64,000 nt of DNA, taken from NCBI GenBank assembly GCA_001970955.1, contig MPUH01000064.1:61681-125680 (forward strand), given 5' to 3'. Of the stretch, positions 1 through 8,539 are shown in pieces. The first letter of the stretch is position 1, and the number at the start of each line of letters is the position of its first letter. This stretch comes from Stentor coeruleus. Its lineage: Eukaryota > Ciliophora > Heterotrichea > Heterotrichida > Stentoridae. The position numbers and the translations under genes were made by a program. The notes beneath the pieces were generated by a model. It was not told the origin of the DNA, ran no database searches, and saw nothing but the letters and a program-made list of their open reading frames with translations.

Positions 1-1034
1 GTTATAAGGGCATACAATAGCACACCTGCAGCCCAAATATCTACAGGTGGCCCGTAGTATTCTTTTTTACTAACAATTTCTGGAGCCATATAGCTTGGCG
101 TTCCACAGAATATTTTAGCCTTTTTATCATTAGGAAAACAAGTAGCAAATCCAAAATCAATAAGTTTAACAACCCCACTCTGGTCAACAAGCGTGTTCTC
201 CAATTTAACATCCCTATGCGTAACTGACTTATTATGTAAATAATCCAATGCAAGTAATAATTCTCTAAACAACTTATTAGCCTCAAATTCTTCCATCCTC
301 CTATTAATCTTCCTTTTCATCATAGTACTTAAAGAGCATCCAGAGACAAACTCTAACACAATATACAAATATTTTGGCATATCAACAGATTGATACAATC
401 TAACAATATTCGCATGTTCAATTTTAGATAGTATTTTTATCTCATTTTGAACACTTTTCTGTCTAGCAATATCGCTAAATTTCGCTTTGTCATAAATTTT
501 TATAGCAACTTTTCTTTGTGTTGATTTGTGAATACCATATTTCACTGTGCCATAAGAACCAGATCCTATAGTATTTCCTATAATATAGTCATTTAAAGGA
601 TCTTGTCGGTTTGAAGCAGGGTTATTTTGCCCTTTGATTTGAGGCTTGTTTATTATTTGACTTGGGACTCTTGACACATTTTCAGGCTTGGTTAAAGGTT
701 TATTAAGTTTTTTTACTGGACTTAAGGTTAAAGTTGTGTTTTTCGTTGATGGCTTAGAATAAGCACGTGATCTTATGTCAGAAGATGGAGAGTTACGTTT
801 GGTTATTGTGTCGATGAACTTTTCTGATGGACTTGATGGAAGTTCGCTAATACCTTTGATCATTTCAACCTTGGGTTGGATGTTAAATCTAGTTAGCCAA
901 GTATTGTAAGTCAAAGATATTTTCGAAGGGGTTTTTATAGACTGTGGTGTTGCACTCTGAACATTAGACTTACTCCTAATTGGGACTTTGACGAATATTT
1001 TTGGTGTGCTTGAAATAGTTTTTCTTTCTTCCAT
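1..1034 (-). CDS. Ser/Thr protein kinase, C-terminus cut by window edge
   Basis: The frame is open from an ATG at 1034 to the window edge, giving about 344 residues with no stop. Residues 1-135 are a Ser/Thr/Pro-rich, low-complexity N-terminal tail. The kinase domain starts near residue 145 with a glycine loop (GSGSYGTVKYG) and VAIKIY with the ATP-binding Lys near 171. It continues with the catalytic loop HRDVKLEN (HRD at 273-275), IDFGFA (DFG at 293-295) and the APE motif (PSYMAPEI, APE at 317-319), so all catalytic residues present in the window are intact. The sequence ends in subdomain IX (DIWAAGVLLYALI). HRD-x-K-x-EN with a glycine-rich loop resembles the CAMK/AMPK-like group, but the subfamily cannot be set. 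A 246-nt open frame at 41-286 is only a shadow of this gene. Confidence 0.9.
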   Translation of the reverse strand, partial: MEERKTISSTPKIFVKVPIRSKSNVQSATPQSIKTPSKISLTYNTWLTRFNIQPKVEMIKGISELPSSPSEKFIDTITKRNSPSSDIRSRAYSKPSTKNTTLTLSPVKKLNKPLTKPENVSRVPSQIINKPQIKGQNNPASNRQDPLNDYIIGNTIGSGSYGTVKYGIHKSTQRKVAIKIYDKAKFSDIARQKSVQNEIKILSKIEHANIVRLYQSVDMPKYLYIVLEFVSGCSLSTMMKRKINRRMEEFEANKLFRELLLALDYLHNKSVTHRDVKLENTLVDQSGVVKLIDFGFATCFPNDKKAKIFCGTPSYMAPEIVSKKEYYGPPVDIWAAGVLLYALI

Positions 1035-1155
1035 ATGATAAATATCTGAATGGTTCAAGAATATTATACAAAAAAGCCATAAAAAATTCCGGCTTTTCAA
1101 ACTTATAATCCTCAACACAAAATATTTAACTATTTGATATAAAACCTTAAACAAC

Positions 1156-1899
1156 CTAAGCTGTTTTAACTGGCTCAGGTAACTCGGCTATCGATCCTTG
1201 ACTTAAAGTAGAACTCCTTCCATACTTTTTTGGTTTCTTAGCTCTAGTATCTAATAAAAAAGTTCTTAAACCTGTTGTGGTAACCAATTGGCCATACTGG
1301 AAATTCGTAAATACTTCAACGAATGTATCTTGACTTATAATTTTCCCTCTAACAATAAGCATTTCACATATTTGTTCTAAAGCTAAATCTACAGCATCAA
1401 GGAGTTTTGCTATATATTTATGTATTTTCATTTCAACTTCTGAATCTACTTGTTCTGAACATACAAGTTTTGGTAGGTTATTTGCAGCTAAAGTTAACAT
1501 CCGGATGAGGATTTCTTTTTTTACTTCAGAAATATCAAGTTGATGGGTGCATAATGGATCAAAAACTTCATAGATAAGTTTTGATTTGATTTCAGCACGA
1601 CCTTTTGATAATAAGATAGCAAGAAGAAGGAGATCTTTTATAGAATAAGTCCCTTGAGCTGATTTTAATGTTTGGTAAAACCCTTGAATATGCACATGGC
1701 AGCCTGAGTTAAGAATCCGAAAACCTAATTGGTTGCTCATTTGGATTAGATGAGCTTGCATGATTACCCCGTTGCAGTTATTTCTCCGGAATGTAGTGTC
1801 GACTTCTACAGCGCTAATTTTGCTGAAGTTCAAACCTCCTTCTGCGTAGACTATAGCTTTTTCTTCAGAACCCAGCTCCCTACTACTAGCGCATCCCAT
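1156..1899 (-). CDS. uncharacterised protein with N-myristoylation signal
   Basis: The product is 247 residues. I start it at the ATG at 1899, because the protein then begins MGCASSRELG, a textbook N-myristoylation signal (Gly2, Ser6) with Cys3 available for palmitoylation. The frame extends 10 codons further upstream to 1929, which would bury that signal. The product is probably membrane-anchored. The rest is mostly helical, with hydrophobic stretches such as KDLLLLAILLSKGR and a C-terminal basic, Ser-rich tail. I recognise no catalytic domain. It lies tandem with and just downstream of the ankyrin gene, with 42 nt between them, and stops with TAG. Confidence 0.7.
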   Translation of the reverse strand: MGCASSRELGSEEKAIVYAEGGLNFSKISAVEVDTTFRRNNCNGVIMQAHLIQMSNQLGFRILNSGCHVHIQGFYQTLKSAQGTYSIKDLLLLAILLSKGRAEIKSKLIYEVFDPLCTHQLDISEVKKEILIRMLTLAANNLPKLVCSEQVDSEVEMKIHKYIAKLLDAVDLALEQICEMLIVRGKIISQDTFVEVFTNFQYGQLVTTTGLRTFLLDTRAKKPKKYGRSSTLSQGSIAELPEPVKTA

Positions 1900-1941
1900 T
1901 TTTATACTAAAAAAACTCCTAGTATTCACAGTTTATATTAA

Positions 1942-2565
1942 CTATAATAGTTTGACGACTTCTTTAAGTAAATTTTCTGAGAGCTTGGTGATATTTTTAA
2001 GCTTTTTGAGCCTGCAGAGGTATAGAAAAGGGACTCTTTTTTTAAACCTCTCATGTCTTCTTATAATAAACTTGATTCTTGGGGACAAATTCTGCATGAG
2101 TTCTTTATACTCATCTTTTATTAATATAGAAGTATCAGCACCATGATCTAATAAAAACTGAATAAGATCTTCGTTTTTTCTATATAAAGATTGAATCAAA
2201 GGGTATTCATCATATTTTGCATTAAGATCAGCTCCAAGGCTTATTAAAGTAAGTATGCTATCGTATTGATTGTAAAAACAAGCTCGAGTTAGAGGATTGT
2301 CGCCGTTTTTACCAGTTTGGTTTATGTCACAACCTAAGGAATGGAGATATTTTATTATATCAGTTTTGTTGTAATGGGCTGCATAGGTCATTAAAGTTAC
2401 ACCTTGCTATGTGAGGATTACTTTTGTTAATAAAGTTGGGTCGATACTTTTTGTTTCGAAGAGAAGCTTTATTTTATTTAAGTCCCCAGATTCTATTAGG
2501 GAGATGAGGTCTTCTTCGAATGGGATTGTCCTGAATTGTCTGATGAAATTTATTAATTTTTGCAT
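1942..2565 (-). CDS. ankyrin-repeat protein (one 15-nt intron)
   Basis: Two frames join when the 15-nt intron at 2407-2421 is removed: 48 codons (starting MQKLINFIRQ at 2565), then 154 codons, total 202 residues. The junction reads LLTK-QGVTLMTYAAHYNKTD, which restores an ankyrin helix. Ankyrin-type units follow (GVTLMTYAAHYNKTDIIKYL; NGDNPLTRACFYNQYDSIL; EYPLIQSLYRKNEDLIQFLLDHGAD), then a basic C-terminus. The gene is likely a protein-interaction adaptor of unknown partner. The ATG chosen is preceded by an A/T-rich leader; the open frame upstream of it runs into the 5S rRNA gene and is not credible. It ends in TAG. Confidence 0.8.
2407..2421 (-). other. 15-nt spliceosomal intron in ankyrin gene
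   Basis: Sense sequence is gtaatcctcacatag, phase 0. Removing it joins two frames into one ankyrin protein. The final TAG is in frame, so retention would stop translation. There is an A six bases from the 3' end, as in all nine introns here. Confidence 0.85.
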
Positions 2566-2734
2566 TTTATATATATAAAAGTTTTTTGGCTTTGATTTAT
2601 ATGCTAATAAGGTTTTAGTATTGGAGGAGAAGAAGGGTGGTTTTTTTATAGGATTGAAAAGGAAAGATTTGGTAAAGAGTATTTTTTTTAGGTTTTGTAA
2701 AGATGTATATATACTGAAGGTAAAGCTAAACATT

Positions 2735-2853
2735 GTTGTCGGCCATACTATGCCTAAAGCACCAGATCCCATCCGAACTCTGAAGTTAAGCGGCATAAGG
2801 CAAGGTTAGTACTTGGGTGGGAGACCGCCAGGGAATCCCTTGTGCTGACAACT
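2735..2853 (+). rRNA. 5S ribosomal RNA
   Basis: About 119 nt closely match eukaryotic 5S rRNA. The 5' strand begins gttgtcggccatac, the middle has gatcccatccgaactctgaa and gaagttaagc, then ggttagtacttgggtgggag and accgccagggaat. The 3' end (tgctgacaac) pairs with the 5' end to close helix I. The internal Pol III control region (box A/IE/box C equivalent, about 2785-2825) is present. A single copy is seen, with no tandem repeat in the window. The ends are set by helix I pairing and may be off by 1-2 nt. Confidence 0.96.
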
Positions 2854-2857
2854 AAAC

Positions 2858-2862
2858 TTTTT
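2858..2862 (+). terminator. RNA polymerase III T-run terminator of 5S gene
   Basis: Five T residues on the sense strand begin 5 nt after the mature 3' end of the 5S rRNA, as expected for Pol III termination. Confidence 0.75.
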
Positions 2863-3358
2863 AATGTTTTAATATAAGCTAAGTAATTATTTTTTATGAT
2901 TTTATAATGAAGTGAAATGAGAAAAAATAGTTTTATATAAGATTTGTATAGTTTTGGTTTGTAACTGATAGCAAAAGTTATGTGTAGGAATATTTTTTAT
3001 TGGTTAAGATTTTTTTGGATTTGGGATATATTGGTGATATATGATTGAAATTTCATGAAATATAAGAAATTTGTATTTTGTTTTAGATTTAAACTTAGTT
3101 TTACAGCTTTTGGATTTAAAAAAATACATAAAAAGTGCAAAATAAGAGGAAAAGAAATATGAGTGAGAAAAGGGAAGCTAAAAAGCAATCGATGGTAGAA
3201 GATTTTGATGAGTTTGGTAAATAGGAAAAAATTAAAGGGAAAATTACGAAAGGAAAAATAATAATAAGAAATTAAAAACTATATTGCAGTGAACCCCACA
3301 CATAAAACTTTATTTAGAAAGAAGAAATATTAATTCATTGGTTTATATATATCGATTA
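2863..3358. other. gene-poor spacer
   Basis: This is AT-rich sequence between the 5S gene and the 3' end of the next gene. The plus strand is T/G-rich just after the 5S gene. A 21-codon frame at 3159-3224 (+), starting MSEKREAKKQS, is too short to call a gene. Nothing else is supported. Confidence 0.5.
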
Positions 3359-4261
3359 TTAACAATTAATATTCTTAGACATTGATCTTTCTAGCTGTAA
3401 CAAATCATTATGAATTTTCTTCATATAATTTTCACCAGAATAAATAAACTTAGTTGCTGAAATCCTGAACTTTTTCCATTTTTTTATCATAGATATAATA
3501 TTAAAAGTTAGCTTCATAAACGCATCTTGTACCTCTTTTTTGCTTTTTTCAGGACTTAATTTCAACTCTTCCAATATTTTTTCCCGTTTTTCAATTTTCA
3601 CAATAATCTTCATAGTAAAATTTCTTATCATAAACAATTTCCTGCACACAATCAAAAGCTGTTTATCTGTTATTTTATTAATAACATAATCATTTTGCAT
3701 AAGTTCTTTACACAATTTCCTTACTGTATTCTTAAGACAATCTTTAAAAACATACCCATTAGGGATATCATCAATTTCATTTACTTGATATTCAGATAGT
3801 AAATCAACATCATTTTCCCAATTAAATTCACATAAATCATTAACTACACATGTATAAAGTAATGATTTTTTCCAATCAACAGGTTGACAAAACTCAGTTG
3901 TTTTATAATTTTGATTATAATTGGGTTTAGGTTGTTTAAAAATATTTGAATCTGGGATTGTGCAGATAAGGTGTTTAGGTTTTGGAGTAAAGTATAAATT
4001 TTTACTTTTCCATAAAGTTTGACCTAGTTTGGGTTCTGGGGTTTCTAAATATTTCGACCTTTTTGATGAAATACCAGAATGAGAGATTTTTTCATATATC
4101 AGATCTGTTGAGATTTTTTTAACTTTGTATACTTTTGGTGTAAAGTTCTTGTATAAAGAGGAGTTTCTGATTTTTTTTCCTATGTTTGGAAGTTTGATGT
4201 GAGTTTTTGGTTTTAAGGCCTTGTCGAAGGTTGCGCTAAATATGCTTAAGTTTTCATCCAT
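3359..4261 (-). CDS. uncharacterised basic protein, 300 aa
   Basis: A 300-residue frame without introns, starting MDENLSIFSATFDKALKPK and ending in TAA. The N-terminal half is Lys/Pro-rich and probably disordered (KPKTHIKLPNIGKKIRNSS; ETPEPKLGQTLWKSKNL). The C-terminal half (from about residue 150) is predicted helical, with a conserved-looking core around FKDCLKNTVRKLCKELMQND and KKWKKFRISATKFIYSGENY. I do not recognise the family. The codon use and the A/T-rich leader suit a real gene. Confidence 0.65.
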   Translation of the reverse strand: MDENLSIFSATFDKALKPKTHIKLPNIGKKIRNSSLYKNFTPKVYKVKKISTDLIYEKISHSGISSKRSKYLETPEPKLGQTLWKSKNLYFTPKPKHLICTIPDSNIFKQPKPNYNQNYKTTEFCQPVDWKKSLLYTCVVNDLCEFNWENDVDLLSEYQVNEIDDIPNGYVFKDCLKNTVRKLCKELMQNDYVINKITDKQLLIVCRKLFMIRNFTMKIIVKIEKREKILEELKLSPEKSKKEVQDAFMKLTFNIISMIKKWKKFRISATKFIYSGENYMKKIHNDLLQLERSMSKNINC

Positions 4262-4713
4262 TTTATCTTTTAGATATTTCTTAACTTTAGTATTATTCTG
4301 TGGATGATGTATAATACAAATCTGTTTATAGCTATGCTGTATGGTAACTTTTTTTTTAGGCTAAGGGAGATTTATATTATTTTAGAAATATCGTGAGTCA
4401 GAAGGTTAATATTAATAAAATACAAATTATTACAATATTACATCTTCAAAAAAAATTGTCATAAGCTTAAACTTCAATTCAATATACTTCATTGTAAAAA
4501 TAGTCTAAAAAAATATGAAAATTCTCTCCATAAATTCATACACCCATACATAATAAAAACCCTTAAACCTTTTATTCAAACCATTAAAGCTTTTTATAAT
4601 TATTATAATAAATTATCAACCCGAAATACATCAGAATTAACAAACCCTTACTTTTAAGTCAAAAAAAACTCAACAATTTCCAATTAAAACCTTTACCATA
4701 AATACCATATAAT
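4262..4713. other. divergent intergenic region
   Basis: This 452-nt region separates two divergent starts. The part before the acyl-CoA synthetase gene (about 4440-4713) is A/C-rich with few G on the plus strand, the usual 5' flank composition here. No RNA gene was seen. Confidence 0.5.
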
Positions 4714-6669
4714 ATGGGTAGAAATTTCACTAAACCAATGACAACATACAGCATATCTACAAACAGCAGTTCCTCATTTAACCATAATTCAATATTTGTA
4801 CATCCAATAAATTACAATCCTTCTCAGTCTATTCGTAGTGGAGCTAAAACAGTCACAGAATGTTTCATGCATTCATGTGCCGATTTCCCAGATAAACCAT
4901 TTCTAGGAACAAGAAATATATGTGAAGGTGGTCTTTTAGGTAATTATATTTGGAAAACTTATAGACAGGTTCAAAATATAGCTTTAAGAATAAGCGAAGG
5001 ACTACAAAAACTTAATTTACAATCAAGTCATGGAAAATTACTTGGGATTTTTTCTAAAAATAGAGAAGAATGGATCACAATTGAAATCGCTTGTTTACTT
5101 CAAAATATAACTTCTGTGGCGATTCCTGAAGCAATAAACTCAGAAGATCTTGCTTATATTATAAAACAATGCTGGCTTAGTACTATTTGTTGTAGTAAAG
5201 CACAATTTGATCAGATTATGCGTACAAAAGACTCATTTCCAAGTCTTAAATTTATTATATCTTTTGAGAAAATTAAATCTGATGTAAAAAGCTTAGCGTT
5301 GATGTCAGGAATTACTGTTATCGAATATGAAGAATTATTAGAAAATTTCCCTGCTACACTTTTGACATACCCTGAGCCTTCATCAGTTTTTACTATTAGT
5401 TATACTAGTGGGACAACTGGAAGCCCTAAAGGTGTTATTTTAACTCATAGTAATTTAATATCTGTCATTTTATCAAGTGAACTTGATGATAGAGCATTAA
5501 CTTCAAAAGACTCTTATCTTATGTACTTACCACATTCACATATATTTGATAGATGCTTTTTTTACTTTATAGTTAATGGTGGAGGACGAGTTGGTATATA
5601 TTCTGGAGATTATAATAACATAAAATCAGACTTAGAATCCTTACGGCCTACAATATTCATATCAGTACCCAAAATGTTCAATCGTTTCTACGAGCTAATC
5701 AACCAGAAATTCAATGAAACAACAGGTCTAAGTAAAAATCTTTTAACCAAAGCTTTAGCAAAAAAATCGAAAAAATATGAAGAAACTGGAAAACTCTCAA
5801 ACAGTATTCTCCAAAAAATCACATTTGGAAAAGTGAAAAACTTTTTAGGTGGGAATATTAGAATGATGGTATGTGGTTCAGCACCAATATCTGGGGAGAT
5901 TTTAAGGTTTTTAAGAATAGTTTTTTCATGTCCAATAATTGAAGGTTATGGTTTAACTGAAAGTAGTGGTCCAGCTTTTATAACTCATCCATGTGATACA
6001 ACAGTTGAACATATAGGTGGACCAATTCCTGGAGTAGAAGCTAAAGTTGTTGGGTTATTAGAAGTTGAATATCCAAGTAATGAGAATTATGTAATAGGTG
6101 AACTTCATATAAGAGGTCCATCTATATTTAAAGGTTATTTCAAATGTGAAACAGATCAAATATTAGATACTGATGGGTGGCTACATACTGGGGATATAGT
6201 TCAAAGATTTGTCCATAATGGTAGTTTTAAAGTTCTTGACAGGATTAAAAATATCGTAAAATTGTCTCATGGTGAATATGTTTCATTAGAAAAAATCGAA
6301 TCTTTACTTTTGAGGAGCAAGTTTATTAGTCAGATTTTTGTTTATGGGGACCCATTTGCAAGTGTTTTAGTTGCAGTTGTTGTAGCTAATAAAGAATATG
6401 TTATGAATAAGTGGTCAAGGGATAAGAAAGGAGATAAGACTTGGGAAGAGATTTGTCAAAGCAAAAAACTTAAAAGAGATATTTTGAGTGATTTTTATGA
6501 AATATCATCAAGACAACTACTTGAAAAGTATGAGTTTATCAAGAATGTTTATATAGAAAAAGAACTTTGGACTGAAGAAAATTTACTCACAGGGACGCAG
6601 AAATTAATACGCTACAAAGCTAACAATTACTATAAAGCTGTAATACAGAGTTTATATCATGAGCCATAA
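4714..6669 (+). CDS. long-chain fatty-acyl-CoA synthetase (ACSL type)
   Basis: This 651-residue protein is in the ANL adenylating superfamily and has the usual ACSL length. It activates long-chain fatty acids to acyl-CoA in two steps (acyl-AMP, then thioester) for lipid synthesis or beta-oxidation. Visible motifs are the AMP-binding P-loop YTSGTTGSPKG (230-240) and EGYGLTES (410-417), then GELHIRGPSIFKGY. WLHTGD follows near 489-494 and the fatty-acid signature region DRIKNIVKLSHGEYVSLEKIE. YLPHSHIFDR near 270 is typical of the ACSL group. No membrane anchor or signal peptide is evident at the Ser/Asn-rich N-terminus. The next gene starts 28 nt after the stop on the same strand. Confidence 0.95.
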   Translation: MGRNFTKPMTTYSISTNSSSSFNHNSIFVHPINYNPSQSIRSGAKTVTECFMHSCADFPDKPFLGTRNICEGGLLGNYIWKTYRQVQNIALRISEGLQKLNLQSSHGKLLGIFSKNREEWITIEIACLLQNITSVAIPEAINSEDLAYIIKQCWLSTICCSKAQFDQIMRTKDSFPSLKFIISFEKIKSDVKSLALMSGITVIEYEELLENFPATLLTYPEPSSVFTISYTSGTTGSPKGVILTHSNLISVILSSELDDRALTSKDSYLMYLPHSHIFDRCFFYFIVNGGGRVGIYSGDYNNIKSDLESLRPTIFISVPKMFNRFYELINQKFNETTGLSKNLLTKALAKKSKKYEETGKLSNSILQKITFGKVKNFLGGNIRMMVCGSAPISGEILRFLRIVFSCPIIEGYGLTESSGPAFITHPCDTTVEHIGGPIPGVEAKVVGLLEVEYPSNENYVIGELHIRGPSIFKGYFKCETDQILDTDGWLHTGDIVQRFVHNGSFKVLDRIKNIVKLSHGEYVSLEKIESLLLRSKFISQIFVYGDPFASVLVAVVVANKEYVMNKWSRDKKGDKTWEEICQSKKLKRDILSDFYEISSRQLLEKYEFIKNVYIEKELWTEENLLTGTQKLIRYKANNYYKAVIQSLYHEP

Positions 6670-6697
6670 AAACCTGATATTTAAGTTAAAATATAAT

Positions 6698-8485
6698 ATG
6701 GATTCTGAAGTCATTCAGGAGTTAGTTAATCAGATTGAGTCGATGCGTAGGGAACTAACGATGAAAGAAATGAAAATTAGTGAATTGGAAGAGGTTATAG
6801 CCAATATGCAAAGAGAACCAAATAATAATCCTTCAATGGAAGCTGAGGAATCAAAAGCTAAACGTTCTTGGTCTGGTGTTAATACTGCTTCTAAATTTAA
6901 AACATTTGTTGCAAACACTATAAAATTTTGCCATTCTACTGACGGGGACAATTCAAAAATCGAGTTTCCAATCTCTTTATCAAATCAATCATCAGAGCGT
7001 GCTTATCTTCTTAGAGGTCTTTCCACAAATTCTCTAATAGCAAGGGTATTAGAAGACATCAGAGAAATAAGCTCTAAGAAAAAAATATTAGAAGATGAAG
7101 TATCTAAAAACCGTGAAGAAATAAACGAAAGTGCACGTAAAACCATAGAAGCAATGGAGCAAAGCTTTTCAACTCCATTAAAAAGCCTTCAAGACGAAAT
7201 TGTAAATTCTATGAAAACAATAAAAGATGAGTTGGAAACAGGACTAGTAATAGAAACAACATCACAAAAACTATTTCTAGTAGAAAACATCGACTCAGAA
7301 AAACTACAAATTTCTCTTATCCAACTAAAAGACTCATATGGAATAGCTTTAAAAGAACCAAAAACCATAACAAAATCTATTTATGACTTCGATAACATGC
7401 GAGCAGTAATCAAAAGTGAAACCGACAGTATCATGAACACTCTAGACACTTGTCAATTAACAGTTTATTACCAACTAATCGAAGTTGAAAATAATGAAAA
7501 AATCTGCTGCCCAATAAACATCCTTCCAGATGGTATAGGTCTTCAAGACTATGAAATAAAATTCAGTAACACCCAACACGAAATAACAGAAATTGTTAAT
7601 AAAAACGAAGGCGCTATAAAGTTCACAACAATAGTTGTTAGTGAAGATTGTGGGTTAATCCAAGCATCTGTAATCGAATTATTTACCCATGAAATGTCAG
7701 ATCATATATTAAATGTCCTTCATTTACATGTAGAAGATATGAAAGAAGAAATCCCATTAGATGCAATTTATATGCTACCAGAGCAATCATCACAAGAATA
7801 TGAGGACTGGTCTAAAGATTTTACAGGTCTTGAGTTAAGGTATAAATTACTAGTAAAATCAGGCAAAGTTGATTCTATTTTATATAATACAGGTAGTACA
7901 ACTGAATATATACATTTTCTTGAAAGACGAATTAAGATTGGTGATTACTATAAATATGAAAATTATATAGTACAAGTTATGTCTGTTCCAACAGGATTAT
8001 TAACTCGTGATTGGCAAGGTAAAAAAAGTGACTGTGGCTTAGTTTATACATTAAATAAACCTGAAAGTCATTGTTTAGCTAGACATGCTATTGACCTTCC
8101 TGGGCTTGTTGATGTAAAAATTATCATGAGTCAAGGAGATTTTGTTAAAGACGGCAGTGAAATTGCCGTACCTGCATGTCAATGTGTTGAACTAAATGCT
8201 AAAGAAAAACTTGATTTGCAACAATCTTTTAAGTTTTTAGAAGAAAATAAGTCAAATGTTATACAAGAACAAGTTAAAAAAATTGAAGCTTTAGTTGAGA
8301 AGTACAACATGTTTAATGTTAAAGACAATAAATCGTATTTAAATGAACTGACAAATATTGTTAGAGATGTAAAAGAAAGTATTTGTGATGATGTTGAAAT
8401 GAGATCGAAGTATCAGATTATTATAGGACAAGCTGAAAGGGTTATTCGAAATGTTGCTATCGACATAAGATTTAATGGGCAATAA
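6698..8485 (+). CDS. uncharacterised coiled-coil protein
   Basis: I start at the ATG at 6698 (MDSEVIQELVNQIESMRREL), giving 595 residues. The frame is open upstream to 6659, but that ATG lies inside the acyl-CoA synthetase stop region. Residues 1-40 and about 135-185 are heptad-like coiled coil (MRRELTMKEMKISELEEVI; KKKILEDEVSKNREEI). The middle, about 240-500, is a mixed alpha/beta region with no family I recognise; the C-terminus is helical. It sits between ACSL (28 nt upstream) and RdRP (54 nt downstream) on the same strand. That arrangement could be chance in so compact a genome. Confidence 0.75.
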   Translation: MDSEVIQELVNQIESMRRELTMKEMKISELEEVIANMQREPNNNPSMEAEESKAKRSWSGVNTASKFKTFVANTIKFCHSTDGDNSKIEFPISLSNQSSERAYLLRGLSTNSLIARVLEDIREISSKKKILEDEVSKNREEINESARKTIEAMEQSFSTPLKSLQDEIVNSMKTIKDELETGLVIETTSQKLFLVENIDSEKLQISLIQLKDSYGIALKEPKTITKSIYDFDNMRAVIKSETDSIMNTLDTCQLTVYYQLIEVENNEKICCPINILPDGIGLQDYEIKFSNTQHEITEIVNKNEGAIKFTTIVVSEDCGLIQASVIELFTHEMSDHILNVLHLHVEDMKEEIPLDAIYMLPEQSSQEYEDWSKDFTGLELRYKLLVKSGKVDSILYNTGSTTEYIHFLERRIKIGDYYKYENYIVQVMSVPTGLLTRDWQGKKSDCGLVYTLNKPESHCLARHAIDLPGLVDVKIIMSQGDFVKDGSEIAVPACQCVELNAKEKLDLQQSFKFLEENKSNVIQEQVKKIEALVEKYNMFNVKDNKSYLNELTNIVRDVKESICDDVEMRSKYQIIIGQAERVIRNVAIDIRFNGQ

Positions 8486-8539
8486 TTAGATAACTTAGAT
8501 AAAAAATAGATACATTTACGATCTTACTATATAAAATAT

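Noticed and set aside
41-286. Open frame of 81 codons on the minus strand
   Set aside because: It is a shifted reading of the protein kinase, whose true frame carries HRD, DFG and APE motifs.
2566-2796. Upstream extension of the ankyrin frame
   Set aside because: It runs into the 5S rRNA gene, has no domain, and an A/T-rich leader precedes the ATG at 2565.
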